A stretch of DNA of 64,000 nucleotides from Artemisia argyi (GCA_030686995.1 CM060681.1:160474333-160538332), one strand, 5' to 3'. Shown: positions 1 to 11,318, counted from the first letter of the stretch. Translations and numbers: made by a program. The notes: a model not told the origin generated them from the letters alone.

Positions 1-1780
1 TTGAACTTTTACACACTCTACAATCAACTATTCTAATGACTCGAATTAAGATAATCAAAACACTTGGAGTACCTTTTAAGATTAACGCACATATGGGGGT
101 AATATATGATGTTCTTCCCCATTACTCCAACACAAGTACCTTACCCATGAGTTCTAATCGTCCCAAAACAATATGTACAAGATATGACTCGACTTAGCAA
201 CCATGTAATCAATTAGACAATTAACTTTGGGTTTAAACAAATAACAATAATGCACTAAAGATGAGTGCATACACGGAAGGCTAAGGCAATTTGGTTGCAC
301 ATTTGGGGTGGATTGTAACAAATTCTATCTTTAAGTAAAATGCTTAAAGTTAGAAACGAAAAAAGATAGGCTCAGAGGAGTGTACTAGGGGTATCGTGTA
401 CTAAAAATGAGTACAACGCAAAGGTGTGGGAAAAATTAGTTGACTTTACTAGTCAAGGTCATTGACTTAAATGGTCAAGTAATTATGATACGGGTTTAAC
501 ACAAGGGTGATCCTAATGCCTCTTATCATGCAGTAAATCCTACTACACGAATGTAGTCTCACTACCGGTCTCGGGATGCATCACTAACGCAAGTTCTAGG
601 ATCTAAGTACTACCCGTACACTCATAAGCACTAATAATAAATGCGAACCTCACATATTTCGGTGGAAATTTTTTATGAGTGGTACGGTTTTTGTGCTAGT
701 CATATAACTCCTATCCATGAGACGCTCATCAAGGCTAAAGCTTCACTCCTAAATGTTGTAAAAAAATTTAAATTTGGCGCTAAAATTGCCCTAACAAGTA
801 TTTTTCTCAGTTTTATTACACACCTATTATCAAACAAATAAACTCAAGTGCAATTGCATTCTCTAAGGTATCATTATTTACCCTCCCCTTACACTTAGTC
901 TGAACATTGTCCCCAATGTTCAATGAAAAGGATTTAAAAGTAATGAAGGTAAAAGAATGCAAACAAATACTCCCCTGATTCGTTCGGTTTGGATAGTGTG
1001 TCAACAAGGTTAGATCTTCTTCCAAGAAAATGAACTTTGAAAGCTTCCCTTCAGAAATATAAATTATCCTCTTGTCCAATGTAACCTGTTAAACCTGAAA
1101 AAACAATCAAGGGAAACTTCGCGTAAAATCAGCGGCAATCTATATATATACACTAAAGTCCTAGAAAGTAAATTAAGATATAATGCTTGTGGAATGAATG
1201 TTTGTAGATTTCCTGGAGTTTATAAAACTAAAGAATCAACAAAAACTTTAATACTCCGGTATAAACAAAACTCGAAAAAATTTTCCGAATTTTTGTATCT
1301 GAAGCCGTCAGGTTATAACTCCTGACGCCGTCAGAATGTTCCTGCGAAAATCTCATTTTAAGTTTCCGGAAAATTTCTGGAAAAACTTATGCCTTACTTC
1401 CTGGAAAATCCTGCAAAACATCATTATGACTCGATACTAGCATTTGACTCAAACAATTACTAATGCACATGTTCATTTAATATTGTTGCGGTTCATGCTC
1501 AATTTCGTTCTTGTAAACAAATTTGGGTCTCCCCTTACACTTGGCTTTTGCAAAATACTTTTATATGCAATTAAGACGAAGTTAAAAACAAAATAAAGCA
1601 TTTTCACTATTTACTTTGAATCATGATCCACAAACAATAAAAATAAAACACGCATACGGAAACAAATAAAATCAAACAAACAAAACAAATAAAACAAATA
1701 AAACAAACAAAACTTGGGTTGCCTCCCAAGAAGCGCTTTTTTTTATTTACGAGTCTTGTAGCTAGACTCAAGGTCACATC
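1..1780 (-). other. Non-coding minus-strand LTR-retroelement sequence
   Basis: No credible gene was seen. On the minus strand the segment continues the element whose primer-binding site lies at 2816-2834. It holds two polypurine-like tracts of the form AAGTGTAAGGGG (around 881-896 and 1534-1547). The first is preceded on the minus strand by a stem-loop (902-921). A TGACGCCGTCA palindrome at about 1322-1332 also occurs several times in the LTR at 2841-4272. The short ORFs here have no recognisable content. The matching 3' LTR is presumably beyond the left edge. Confidence 0.4.
881..921 (-). other. Polypurine tract with upstream stem-loop
   Basis: On the minus strand a perfect 8-bp stem (GAACATTG pairing with CAATGTTC, 902-921) is followed at once by AAGTGTAAGGGGAGGG (896 to 881). 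The same arrangement, a stem-loop followed by AAGTGTAAGGG, recurs at 4277-4312. In Athila-like plant Ty3 elements a self-complementary block followed by AAGTGTGGGGG marks the end of the internal region before the 3' LTR. I infer the same role here. Confidence 0.4.
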
Positions 1781-2011
1781 CTACCGTGTGTCGCTTATGC
1801 TCACATACCCAAGTGTGAGCCATCTAATAGTTGCCTCATCTTTCTTATAGTCATCACTTAGCTCTAAACATCCGCGATAATACCTTTTGTTTTGTTCATG
1901 AGGATATTTAAACACTTTCCTTTTATCATTCTCACTAAGCATATCGAGAGGTGGATACCTATTACATTTCTCAATAGAAAAATCCTTGAACCTAGGGTGT
2001 GCATGGGGCAT
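1781..2011 (-). CDS. Small retroelement-associated ORF, 76 aa
   Basis: A 76-residue ORF on the minus strand, three bases downstream of the 220-residue ORF, so the two could be read from one transcript. Its C-terminal half (YYRGCLELSDDYKKD, then RWLTLGYVSIS) resembles a short conserved block that I recall next to retrotransposon genes in daisy-family genomes. No enzyme motif, signal peptide or membrane segment is visible. The ATG was chosen because it gives the longest frame. It may instead be a decayed piece of a longer gag-related protein. The function is unknown. Confidence 0.35.
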   Translation of the reverse strand: MPHAHPRFKDFSIEKCNRYPPLDMLSENDKRKVFKYPHEQNKRYYRGCLELSDDYKKDEATIRWLTLGYVSISDTR

Positions 2012-2014
2012 TTG

Positions 2015-2677
2015 CTAAACAAAATCTTCCTCCCCGTCCAAGAATGTAATTAACCCTTCCATAAGTTTTTCATCTAGTTTGGTTAACCTTTTGAAGGGTT
2101 TCCCAAAGACAACTTGGGTTAAGTTACTATCGATAAATTCTTCTAGATTCTCCATAACCATAAACTCAACCAGATAAACGAAGCTTCCTACAAACACATG
2201 CAATGTCTTTGCCCTAGCAACAATATTATCTCCTTTGTATTCTAACTCATTTACCATAATTTTATTGTATTCACTACGCAAGATTATGTTAATTGGTAAA
2301 GACGAGTTAAGGTAGGCATCAAAGCTCCTAAATCCAATCTTACAAGGAAACTGCATATTAAATGAACTGTCATTCTCAATCCTTGTTCTAGGGTCGACAT
2401 ACCTAAGAGGGTTCATGTCATCATCCATCCTATCCTCATTAATTACATCACCATCATCTAGGTACTTATCGGAGCCCAAATAGTAAAAATGACTAGCCCT
2501 ATGGTCATTATCATGGTCGGACTCCTCCATCTCAGAATTATTGTCAAAGTGGTGGTCAGGCAAAAGGTTAGGTGGGTTCTCATTTTCCACTAAAGGGATT
2601 GGGGCGGGTAGTTGGAAAATTCTACGACGAAAGACACGAATAACAGGAATCAACCGATCAATGCTATTGTTATCCAT
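2015..2677 (-). CDS. Retropepsin-like protein of a minus-strand LTR element, 220 aa
   Basis: The ORF starts about 140 bases downstream of the primer-binding site, where an LTR element begins its coding region. Residues 40-100 are very acidic (D/E/N-rich). The C-terminal part follows the layout of a retroviral-type aspartic protease: a DAYLNSSLPINII segment where the catalytic strand would be, then VGSFVYLVEFMVMENL and VVFGKPF, which correspond to the family's F-P-V-D-F and I-L-G-R-P-F strands. The catalytic D-T/S-G triad is not preserved, so protease activity is doubtful. No RT, RNase H or integrase follows, so the element looks non-autonomous or chimeric. Confidence 0.45.
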   Translation of the reverse strand: MDNNSIDRLIPVIRVFRRRIFQLPAPIPLVENENPPNLLPDHHFDNNSEMEESDHDNDHRASHFYYLGSDKYLDDGDVINEDRMDDDMNPLRYVDPRTRIENDSSFNMQFPCKIGFRSFDAYLNSSLPINIILRSEYNKIMVNELEYKGDNIVARAKTLHVFVGSFVYLVEFMVMENLEEFIDSNLTQVVFGKPFKRLTKLDEKLMEGLITFLDGEEDFV

Positions 2678-2815
2678 CGAGATAGTTTACGAACAAAGGA
2701 AACAAAGAAATAAGATAGACTAAAGAAGACCTAAAAATAAAATAAAAAATCTTACTAGAAAGGAATCTTGCAAGTAGACCTAATAAAAAGAAATTCTAAC
2801 CTAGACAATAACTAA

Positions 2816-2834
2816 TCCCCGGGCTGCGGCGCCA
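2816..2834 (-). promoter_or_regulatory. Primer-binding site, tRNA-Asp type
   Basis: The minus strand reads TGGCGCCGCAGCCCGGGGA. The first eight bases and the final GGGGA match the complement of the 3' end of plant tRNA-Asp (TGGCGCCG..GCC..GGGGA). The site lies six bases inside the LTR end at 2841, as expected for first-strand priming of a minus-strand element. It has a few mismatches, which suggests age. Confidence 0.6.
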
Positions 2835-2840
2835 AAAACT

Positions 2841-4272
2841 TGATGTGCGGGATTGCGCCCTCACAAAAGGTTTTACCTCTTAAGGGATCTTGAGAAGCTT
2901 GCAATCCCTGCCAGGTAGTGTACCTGATCGTTTTAGTATAGTATAGTGACAAGTACCGGGGGATTGATCGTTCAACTTAGGAATAGTGTTCGCTAGGATT
3001 AAAAAGTCCACTAAACTAGGTCTAAAGGTGAGGGATGATTCTTTGTTTGTATTTTTATATTTTTATAAAAAGCAAATAAAAGTCTCGATTTTGACGGAGT
3101 GGGCGGAATTAGTTGCTATTCAACTAACCCAATCAACTAAAGACGCAATCAAAATAAAATAAAATAAAACTTAAAGTAATTTGTGTTGAAAACAATAATA
3201 AAAGAAGATGTGTTTACTTAGATTTCATTACTCCCTAGATATCTTTTACCGGTTGATTAGCTTGTTACAATTGCATGGATGACGGGTTATATTCCTTAAT
3301 ACCAGTCGTAGGGCTGTGTACGATATTCCCTAACTCTATAGGCTTCTACTTCATTCTAGGTCGAGCCGACTACTAGCTCCTAACATAGTATCACTAGCAG
3401 TTGCCTACGCATTAAATACTACCAATAAATCTTAGTACACCTCCGATCATGTTTCTTAAGACTTTCAAGCAAGGTACCAATTGAAAGTCTGCCAGTTTTC
3501 TTAAGCCTAACATCGAATACAATCATCCACAACAATTATAAACAAACCATCAACCAATAATCAACATATAGGTTTCATTACATCTAAGCAAACACAAGAA
3601 AAACCTAGCCTAGCATGTTAAAAAGAAGACAAGCAAAAGATAAAATCAAACACATAGACATATTGAATGATTATTGGAAAACTTATCTTCAATTGAACAT
3701 GGATGGAACAAGGGTTGAAACCCTTGTTTTTTACAGAAAAATCATCTAGGGTTTACACAAAGAAGTTCTCCCAAAAGTTCCACCCCAATGAATGAAAATT
3801 AGAAAACTATATATAGATTTTACACCTTGACGGCGTCATGTTATAGCTTGTGACGCCGTCAAGATAAAATTCGTATTGCCTAGATCCACTTCTGACGCCG
3901 TCATGTGTAATTTACTCTGGGCCGTCACATGTATTCTGACCCTGACAACCTTGGTGACGCCGTCAGGCCAAATTGCCTTGAAATTGTTCTGGGCCGTCAT
4001 GTGTATTTTCCATATCCACCTCTTTTGCCAAGCTTGACGCCGTCACTTGTATGGCTTTGACGCTGTCAGGCACTGTTCCCAGCAAGGATTTTGAGACTTT
4101 GTCATTTTCTTCACTTAATCGCTCCAAAAACGTCCAAAATGCTTCCTTTTCCAGATTTCTTCTCAAAATACCTAAAATGACAAAAGGAACGATTTAGGGC
4201 AATAATTGATCAAATAATCATGAATTCGGGCTTAAATGACCCCCTAAAAGCGGTACACTTTTCGCCTTATTA
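2841..4272 (-). repeat. LTR of a minus-strand Ty3-type element, about 1.43 kb
   Basis: On the minus strand the LTR would begin near 4272 (TAATAAGG, a decayed form of the usual TGATAAG start, directly after a polypurine tract) and end at 2841 (CGCACATCA), six bases before the primer-binding site. Inside are a TATA box (3808-3817) and, upstream of it, a cluster of TGACG palindromes. No protein is encoded. It is flanked by a polypurine tract on one side and a primer-binding site on the other, as in the middle LTR of a tandem element. The start is less certain than the end. Confidence 0.5.
3808..4068 (-). promoter_or_regulatory. LTR promoter: TATA box plus six TGACG palindromes
   Basis: On the minus strand a TATATATA box (3808-3817) lies just downstream of six copies of the near-palindrome TGACGSCGTCA, at 3828-3838, 3851-3861, 3893-3903, 3955-3965, 4035-4045 and 4058-4068 (the last has one mismatch). 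CCGTCA half-sites lie near 3922 and 3993. TGACG is the core bound by plant TGA-class bZIP factors (as-1-type elements), so this looks like a U3 enhancer and core promoter. The binding role is inferred from the motif only. Confidence 0.45.
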
Positions 4273-4408
4273 AATACCCTTACACTTGAGATTTGCTTGT
4301 CCTCAAGCAAATGCGCTTTTATTCTAATCAAAATCCAAGCTAGGGGTCATTTAACACTAATATAAAAGTAATTACAACAAATAATCGTTCCACTTAAAAC
4401 CAAAAACA
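4273..4408 (-). other. Internal 3' end of a minus-strand element: stem-loop and polypurine tract
   Basis: On the minus strand a perfect 9-bp stem (ATTTGCTTG with CAAGCAAAT, 4291-4312) is followed by AAGTGTAAGGG (4287-4277) and then by the LTR start. The plus-strand pol reading begins just beyond about 4410, so the junction between this element and the Tat element lies near 4400-4412. A target-site duplication cannot be tested because the other side lies outside the window. Confidence 0.4.
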
Positions 4409-4411
4409 AGC

Positions 4412-7400
4412 CTATATGGACTGCGGAAGCTCTTGTGAGATCATATACGAACATTGCTTCCTAAAGCTCAAGCCTTCTATTAGATCACAGAGAGTACTCA
4501 AAGATACCTTTAGTAGGCTTCTCGGGAGAACATTCGTGGCCTCTAGGGGAAGTCCCCCTAGACATTACCATCGGTGAAGGACAGCTCGCAAGGACGGAGA
4601 CTCTCACTTTTGCAATAGTACGGTCGGATTCCCCCTATAACCTGATAATAGGAAGAACCGCAATGCAGAAGATGGGAATCGTGGTATCAACCATACATGC
4701 AGTAGTCAAATTCCAAACAGCCAACAGAATAGGGACCGTACTATCCAATTATCACAAGAGAGAAGTACCCGAGGCGGGGAAGAAGATCAAAGAAAGTCAT
4801 CAAGAACCTTCGAAGGTTATTTTAAGCTACGGGGATGCCGAAGAACGCATCGTGGTAAACGAGCTTCATCCGGAGCAGACAGTAGTAATCGGAAAGCAAC
4901 TCCCTCTCACCTTCAAGAGAAGCTTAGAAAAACTCTTGAGGGACAACAAGGATGTCTTCGCATGGACATACTCTGATATGACAGGGGTTCCGAGAAATCT
5001 CATGATTGATGGTAGGCCCTTCGGGACGGAACATAAACTCAACGAGTTCAAACACATTGGGCCTATTAAACAAAAGCGTCAGAACCTGGCACCTGAAAGA
5101 AATGCTGCTGCTTGCAAAGAAGTAGACGAACTAGTGCAAGCAGGTATACTCAGGGAGGTAAAATACCAAACATGGGTGGCTAACCCGGTTATGGTAAAGA
5201 AAAGAGATGGAGGATGCCGTATGTGTGTTGATTTCACTGACATCAACAAAGCGTGTCCAAAGGATTGTTACCCCCTCCCAGAAATAGATTGGAAGGTAGA
5301 ATCCTTATCGGGTATTCATTTAAAATGCTTCCTGGACGCTTACAAAGGGTACCATCAGATACAAATGGCAGTAGAGGACGAGGAAAAAATGGCTTTCTAC
5401 ACAGGAAAGGGAGTTTACTGCTACAAGAAGATGCCCTTCGGTTTAAAAAAAGCAGGGGCAACCTACCAGCATTTGGTAGACAAGGCTTTCAATAAGAAGA
5501 TAGGAAGAAATTTGGAAGCATACGTTGATGATATGGTCATAAAGAGTAGAACAGAGGAAGACCTACTCTCCGACATTCAGGAAACCTTCGATCAACTAAG
5601 GGCCATCAATATGAAGCTTAATCCGAAGAAATGTTCATTCGGTGTCGAAGAAGGATAATTCCTCGGGCATTTGATCACGAAGCAAGGAATCAAAGCAAAA
5701 CCTTCAAAGGTAAAGGCCATAACTGATTTGTAGGCCCCAAAGACATTGAAGGAGGTACAAAGCCTTAATGGGAAGCTAGCAGCACTGAGCAGGTTCCTAT
5801 TGAAGGGTGTAGATCGATCACTACTATTCTTTAAAACCCTTAAAGGATGTATGGATAAGAAGACTTTTCAATGGAGCGTTGAAGCCGAACCTGCTTTTCA
5901 AAAGCTAAAAGAGTTTATGGAAATCCTACCAAACCTCACAGCCCCAATAAAAGGAGAGATATTATACATGTATATCGTGGCGTCATACGAAAGTATTAGC
6001 GCAGTACTCATGGCGGAGAGAGAAAAGAGACAGGTTCCGATTTACTTTGTCAGTCGGGTCTTTCAAGGAGCTGAATTAAAATACCCAGAGTTGGAAAAGC
6101 TAATTCTTCCTTTGGTTCATGACGCAAGACGCCTCCGAAGGTACTTCCAAGCTCACCCGATCACAGTACTGACCGGTAAGCCCATCAAACAAGTACTATC
6201 GAAGCCTCAGAAGTCGGGAAGGATAGCTAAATAGGCCATTGAATTGGGAGAGCATGAAATAGAATACAAAGGGCAAAATTCCATAAAAGGCCAAATACTA
6301 GCAGACTTTCTCGCCGAAACTCCATCCGAACCAAGTAAAGAGAAGGAACCTTCCAAGAGGGAGGACAACTGGAAGTTATACACAGACGGAGCCTCAAGCT
6401 CTGATGGTTCAGGTGCAGGTTTGATGTTAGTCAACCCAGAGAGAAAAGAGTACACTTACGCACTGCGATTCGAATTTGAGGTGACCAACAACGAAGCAGA
6501 ATATGAAGCTTTGTTGGCAGGCCTACGTCTTGCTAAAGATATGGAATTACGCAACCTTTCGATCTTCGTTGACTCGCAACTAGTCGTCAATCAAATTAAA
6601 GGATCCTACGAGGCAAGACAACCTACCATCAAGAAATTCCTGGATAAAGCAAAGGAAATCCTGAAGGGGTTTGAATCCTACATCATTGAACACGTCCGAA
6701 CAAACCAAAATAAAAAGGCAGACGCATTAAGCAAGCTAGCCTCAATGGCCTTTGCTCATTTGACCAAAGAAGTCCTGGTTGAAGTATTAGCAGAAAGGTC
6801 CATCCAAAGGAAGGAAGTATCAGATGTAATATCCGAAGAAGGGTCCAATTGGATGACCCCTATAAGAGAGTACTTGATAAGCGGTATTCTACCAGAGGAT
6901 CCAAAGTTAGCAAGGAAGGTCAGAATTAAGGCTCCGCAATACAGGCTAATAGGAGACAACCTCTACCAAAAATCTTTCTTATCACCTTGGCTTCATTGTG
7001 TCGGGCCCAAGCAAACTGCAAATTTAATTTATGAAGTCCATGAAGGACCTTGCAGTCTACATGCAGGACCTCGCTCAGTGGTCTCTAAAATAATGAAGCT
7101 AGGGTACTAATGGCCATCGATGCATAGGGATGCAATGGAAATAATACACAAATGCGAGGCATGCCAGATCCACTCAAAGGTCCCAAGATTGCCTAAACAA
7201 GACATGACTTCTGTCACATCCGCATGGCCTTTCTCCCAATGAGGAATCGACATAGTGGGACCCTTACCAATAGCGCCAGGAGGAGTGAAATTATTGGTCG
7301 TAGCCATTGATTACTTCACCAAATGGGTCGAAGCTAAGTCCTCTGGGCTCATAGGACAGGCAGACACATGGAAAATTTTGTATGGGAACACATTATTTGT

Positions 7401-8081
7401 CGCTTCGGAGTCCCCCACATCATCATCTCTGATAACGGGAAGCAATTTGCCGAGGGGGTATTTCCTACTTTTTGAGATGGCATAAGAATAAAACAATCTT
7501 TTACATCCGTGTACCACCCCCAAGGTAATGGTTAGGTAGAAGTCACCAACAGGGACATTATCAATGGGATCGAAAGAAGGCTGGGTCGAAGTCACCATGG
7601 GTGGGTAGATGAGTTACCCCAAGTCCTCTGGGCTCATAGGACGCACCCAAAATCGAGCCACGGGGAAACTCCTTTTAGCCTAACTTACGGCACAGGAGCT
7701 GTTATTCCCTCTGAAATAAGTGTAGAAACGGAGCGTATTATGAACTTTGATGCCTCAGGGAATGAAGAAAGCGTCCGAGAGAATCTAGATTTACTTGAGG
7801 AACGAAGAGAAATAGCTTCTATCAGAGAAGCTATGTACAAGCTAAAGTTGGAAAAATACTACAACAGAGTTCGACCTTCAAGCTTCAAGCCAGGCGAATA
7901 CGTTCTTCGACTTAATAGTGCAAGCAAAGCTGAATACCAAGGAAAGTTGGGACCCACATGGGAAGGACCTTACGTAGTAGCAGAAGCCTACGGTAATTGA
8001 GCTTATAAACTGGTGACAATCTTTGGAGATGAAGTCGATAGGACATGGAATGGCACCAACCTTCATAAGTTTTACATTTAA
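4412..8081 (+). pseudogene. Broken Ty3/gypsy (Tat lineage) pol: PR-RT-RH-aRH-INT
   Basis: This is the polyprotein of a Tat-lineage LTR retrotransposon, without gag. Order: protease remnant (MDCGSSCEIIYEHCF near 4417, later LIIGRTAMQ); reverse transcriptase with MPFGLKKAGATYQ and the YVDDMV active site near 5521-5538; RNase H; a second archaic RNase H (LYTDGASSSDGSG, 6375-6413; NNEAEYEALLAGLR, 6487-6528) that marks this lineage; a zinc-binding region; integrase with its first Asp in GIDIVGPLP, the second in ISDNGKQF and the Glu in VEVTNRDI. It is dead: in-frame stops at 5656, 5731, 6232, 7108, 7240, 7473, 7533 and 7998, plus a frameshift near 7340-7380. The frame ends at 8081. Gag and the 5' LTR are missing, perhaps displaced left by the inserted minus-strand element. 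Confidence 0.9.
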
Positions 8082-8687
8082 AACTTACAACTTTTTAGAG
8101 AACTTGTTTGTTTCAAATTTATGTATGGTACTCTTCTCATTTTGGGAAAGAAGCATTAATGGTAGGCGTCTTAGTATTCATTTCATAAAATGATGTAATT
8201 CTCCCTACCTAATTAATGATATAACGTATTTCCCTCGAATCTCTTGTTTCGTTATATACAACAAAGATTTATTCGGCCAAGTACTACAAGTTTCAATGTT
8301 CGAAGGATGACATAAAATATTCATGTCTTACAAACAACATCCACTATAATTCACATTAACTTTCCTAAAACGTCTAAGGGTATTCGAAGCCCTCTGACCA
8401 TAAGGATAAAGATGGAGTGGGTCGCAACCCTCCATCAGTAATTAAATTATACCATTGCTAAAAATCTTGGTTCAAAGTACACACAATAAGGATATTCATC
8501 TACAATAACCTTAGGTTGTATATTAACGTTGTGGAATAACGTTGAGAGAAGAAAAGCATAACATTAAAAGGATAAAAAAATTCCTAAAGCAAGTAGATAA
8601 CAGAAAGGAAATCATCCTAAAATATCAAAACATGTTCGGAGGGTACAAACCACCCTCAGGATAAAACTATTACCAACAAGGTAGCAT
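8082..8687 (+). other. Non-coding spacer between pol and the antisense gene
   Basis: AT-rich spacer of the Tat element. I see no ORF, structural RNA or clear repeat in it. Confidence 0.5.
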
Positions 8688-10934
8688 TTAGGCATTCTTT
8701 GATAAGTTAGGACCTTCTGGTTGAGAGAGAGGCTTCACAGGAGAGGTCCTCCTACTTGGAGAAGAAGGCTGAATCTTGCAAGGCTTCTTCGATAGTAGTT
8801 CTTCAACAGAAGCCATTGGATCTTGGGTTGCCTCAAGAAGAAAAGGAAACTCCGCTAATATAAACGAATTACTAGCATCATCATATTCCCTTTCATGCGA
8901 AGGGCGATAGTAAGGAACCTTCGACAAGATCACAGGCTCTCCAGTCTCAGTAAGCTCTTCCAGGGTAGTACATTTACCATGGAACATGGCAGTATTCACC
9001 AAGTTGCCCACCAATCGTCTGACTTCATCACTATGCTACAGCTCCATAGCAATATAAGGAACAACTTTGGCCACAACCTCTACCCTATCTTTCTGGAGAC
9101 CTTCACATCGAAGTCTTAAAGTAGCTGTCTCCTGTTGCAATTTAGCTTTTTGCTCCATGAGCCTATTCTTTTCTGATTTAGACTCAAGAACAGATACTCT
9201 CTCCTTTAGCCCAATCGCTTTGGCCTCCTCAATTTTAAGCCTACCACACTCAGCTTGGGCTTCCTTTAGTTGACTAGCAAGCTTTATGGCATTGGCTCAA
9301 AGACCTTGCACAGTTGGGTTCTTCTCAATTTCCTTCATAGCCTTGTCACACTTTGCTTTCAACTCGGTAATCAGCAGCTCCCTATTCTCCTCTCGAGCCA
9401 AGACCACAGTCAATTCCTCTTTAGCGTTCTGGACAGTCTGAACCAATTCTCTTGTTCGGGTGTTGAGATGGTTATCCAAGACAGCTTATCTTGTGTAAGT
9501 TTTGTCATGCAGGTCACACAACTTTTCTATTGACATATTATCTAGGACCCCTTTCCAGCGGGCAGGGGTAACACCTTCAACTAGTCGATGGCAAGCTAGA
9601 GAATTGGGGAGTTCTTTTGTGTTGGATAATCCTGCACATACTCAAATTATGAACTGTTTAAATATTTAAGTTAATTTTTTGATGATACTTAAGCTATAGC
9701 GAGTTGTTACCATGAATGTCCTCCTCATCTGAATCCTCGGAGAGTGCGGTAGCAACAATTTTATCCTGGGAATCCTTCTGTTTCATAACTCTGGATAGGG
9801 GAGTTGGAATGTCAAGCTTCCTCTTGATGGGAGGCTTTGAAGCCTTCAACCCAACTCCTTTCCTTTCTCGAATCCTATCAGCTATACCAGAGGTCCCAGC
9901 ATAAGTCATTGGACCATCATCAGAGGAGAGGATTTCCACATCAGGAATGTATTCTATCGCGAAGGGAGCCTCCTCGGCATTGATAGGAGCCATCCCTCCA
10001 ACTGATGTTGTTGGCCCCAATACCATGGCATCCACATCATTATTTTTGACCGAGACTGACGGAGAGCCTACCCCATAGCTGAAGTCTCTAGGATCCTTGG
10101 GAATAAAACTAGCTTCCTTGGCGCCCCAGGATACAACGAAGTTTCGAAAGGCCATTACTGCAAAATAAACAAATACATAAATATCATCAGAAAAGTTATT
10201 CATCTATGTTAATTTACAATCACATACTTTGGACATCACAATGGATTTCTGGCAACAAGGGGGATCCTTCTCAACGGTCCACAAGGCTAGCCATAAAGAG
10301 GATAGGCTCCGGAAAGGTTTGCACATCCACTGGGGTGTCTAGCAAGGCATTGGTAGAGTGGGTCGCTTCGGATGTTATGGGGAAGCTGATCATTGAATTT
10401 CTTGCGATTAAAACGAAATGCTTCGTTCAAGATTGCTGGATATTGCGGAGGTATGATTGTATCTTGCACATAAAAGAATTTTCCTTTCCAATTGGTTATG
10501 TTTGTAAATGGTTTGGTGATCAACACGGGCACATCTGCGTCACCCCTCTTCGACAGTGTTAGCCAATCTCCTCCAGGACATAAGTTAAGGAAGCCTCGAA
10601 GCACATTTAGCGTGGGCTCGTAACCATAGGCCTTACACATTACTATGTAGGTGGTAAGTTCGGCTAGACCAAAAGGATTAAACCTTAAAATATGCACCTC
10701 ATAATACTGTAGTAGCTCTAGGAATAATGGGTGCAGGGGTATTCTTAGATTTGATCGGGTAAAAGCATGAGTATACAGACTCACATATCCTTTTGGGGCA
10801 TCATAGATGCTTTGATCATTTTTTGGGAGCATAACTTTGTATTGCTTGGGTATTGGGTAATCATCTAGAAAGAGGGCTAGGGCTTCTCTAGAAAGAGTAC
10901 ATTTTTGTTGTCTTATGATACATTTGGCATCCAT
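8688..10934 (-). pseudogene. Antisense extra gene of the Tat element, gypsy-type transposon-protein domain
   Basis: Three exons on the minus strand, opposite to pol, between integrase and the 3' LTR. Exon 1 (10934-10228) encodes an N-terminal domain like Pfam's putative gypsy-type transposon domain (FLDDYPIP.., GYVSLYTHAFTRSNLRIPLHP.., GRGD-free ..GFLNLCPGGDWLTLSKR). Exon 2 (10157-9711) is low-complexity and charged, with PIKRKLD and an acidic SEDSDEED tail. Exon 3 (9631-8688) is a long coiled coil followed by a Ser/Pro-rich end. Introns 10158-10227 (70 bp) and 9632-9710 (79 bp) are GT-AG, and exon 2 joins exon 3 in frame. It is broken by a frameshift near 10290 and a TAA near 9485. Tat-lineage elements are known to carry extra, sometimes antisense, ORFs. 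Their role is unknown. Confidence 0.7.
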
Positions 10935-11318
10935 ACTCGTGACTACTCTGTGATACCTACAGATCTAACTACGAGAAAGGAGAAAGAGGTTACCTTTTGA
11001 TTTTTGAAGATAGATACGTCACAGCTTTGTGAAAGTTGTAGTGAAACAGGGTAAGTAATTTAGGGTTTGAGAGTGAATGGGTATTTATACTATACGTGGT
11101 TGTACCTAATAGAGGTTTTGAATTTTGATAAATCGTTTGAGATTATCGAAAATAATGCCATCACAATCTTTATCTAACGGATAAGTTATAGGCATGCGCA
11201 TTTAATGCGTTTTTTGAATTTCAAAAATTCTCTTATCCAATTTTCGAGGATATGGAGAAGTCATTAAATTTTGATTTAGTTGAAAGCCATATATCCTCGT
11301 ACGCATATCTAACTTTCA
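10935..11318 (-). other. Upstream region of the antisense gene
   Basis: Non-coding sequence between the antisense gene start and the polypurine tract. On the minus strand it must hold that gene's promoter and leader. A TATA-like stretch (GTATAAATACCC on the minus strand, near 11082-11093) lies about 150 bp upstream of the ATG at 10934 and could be its core promoter. Confidence 0.4.

Noticed and set aside
5243..5495. Overlapping ORFs on both strands within the RT region
   Set aside because: Shadows of the RT frame, which carries the expected motif order.
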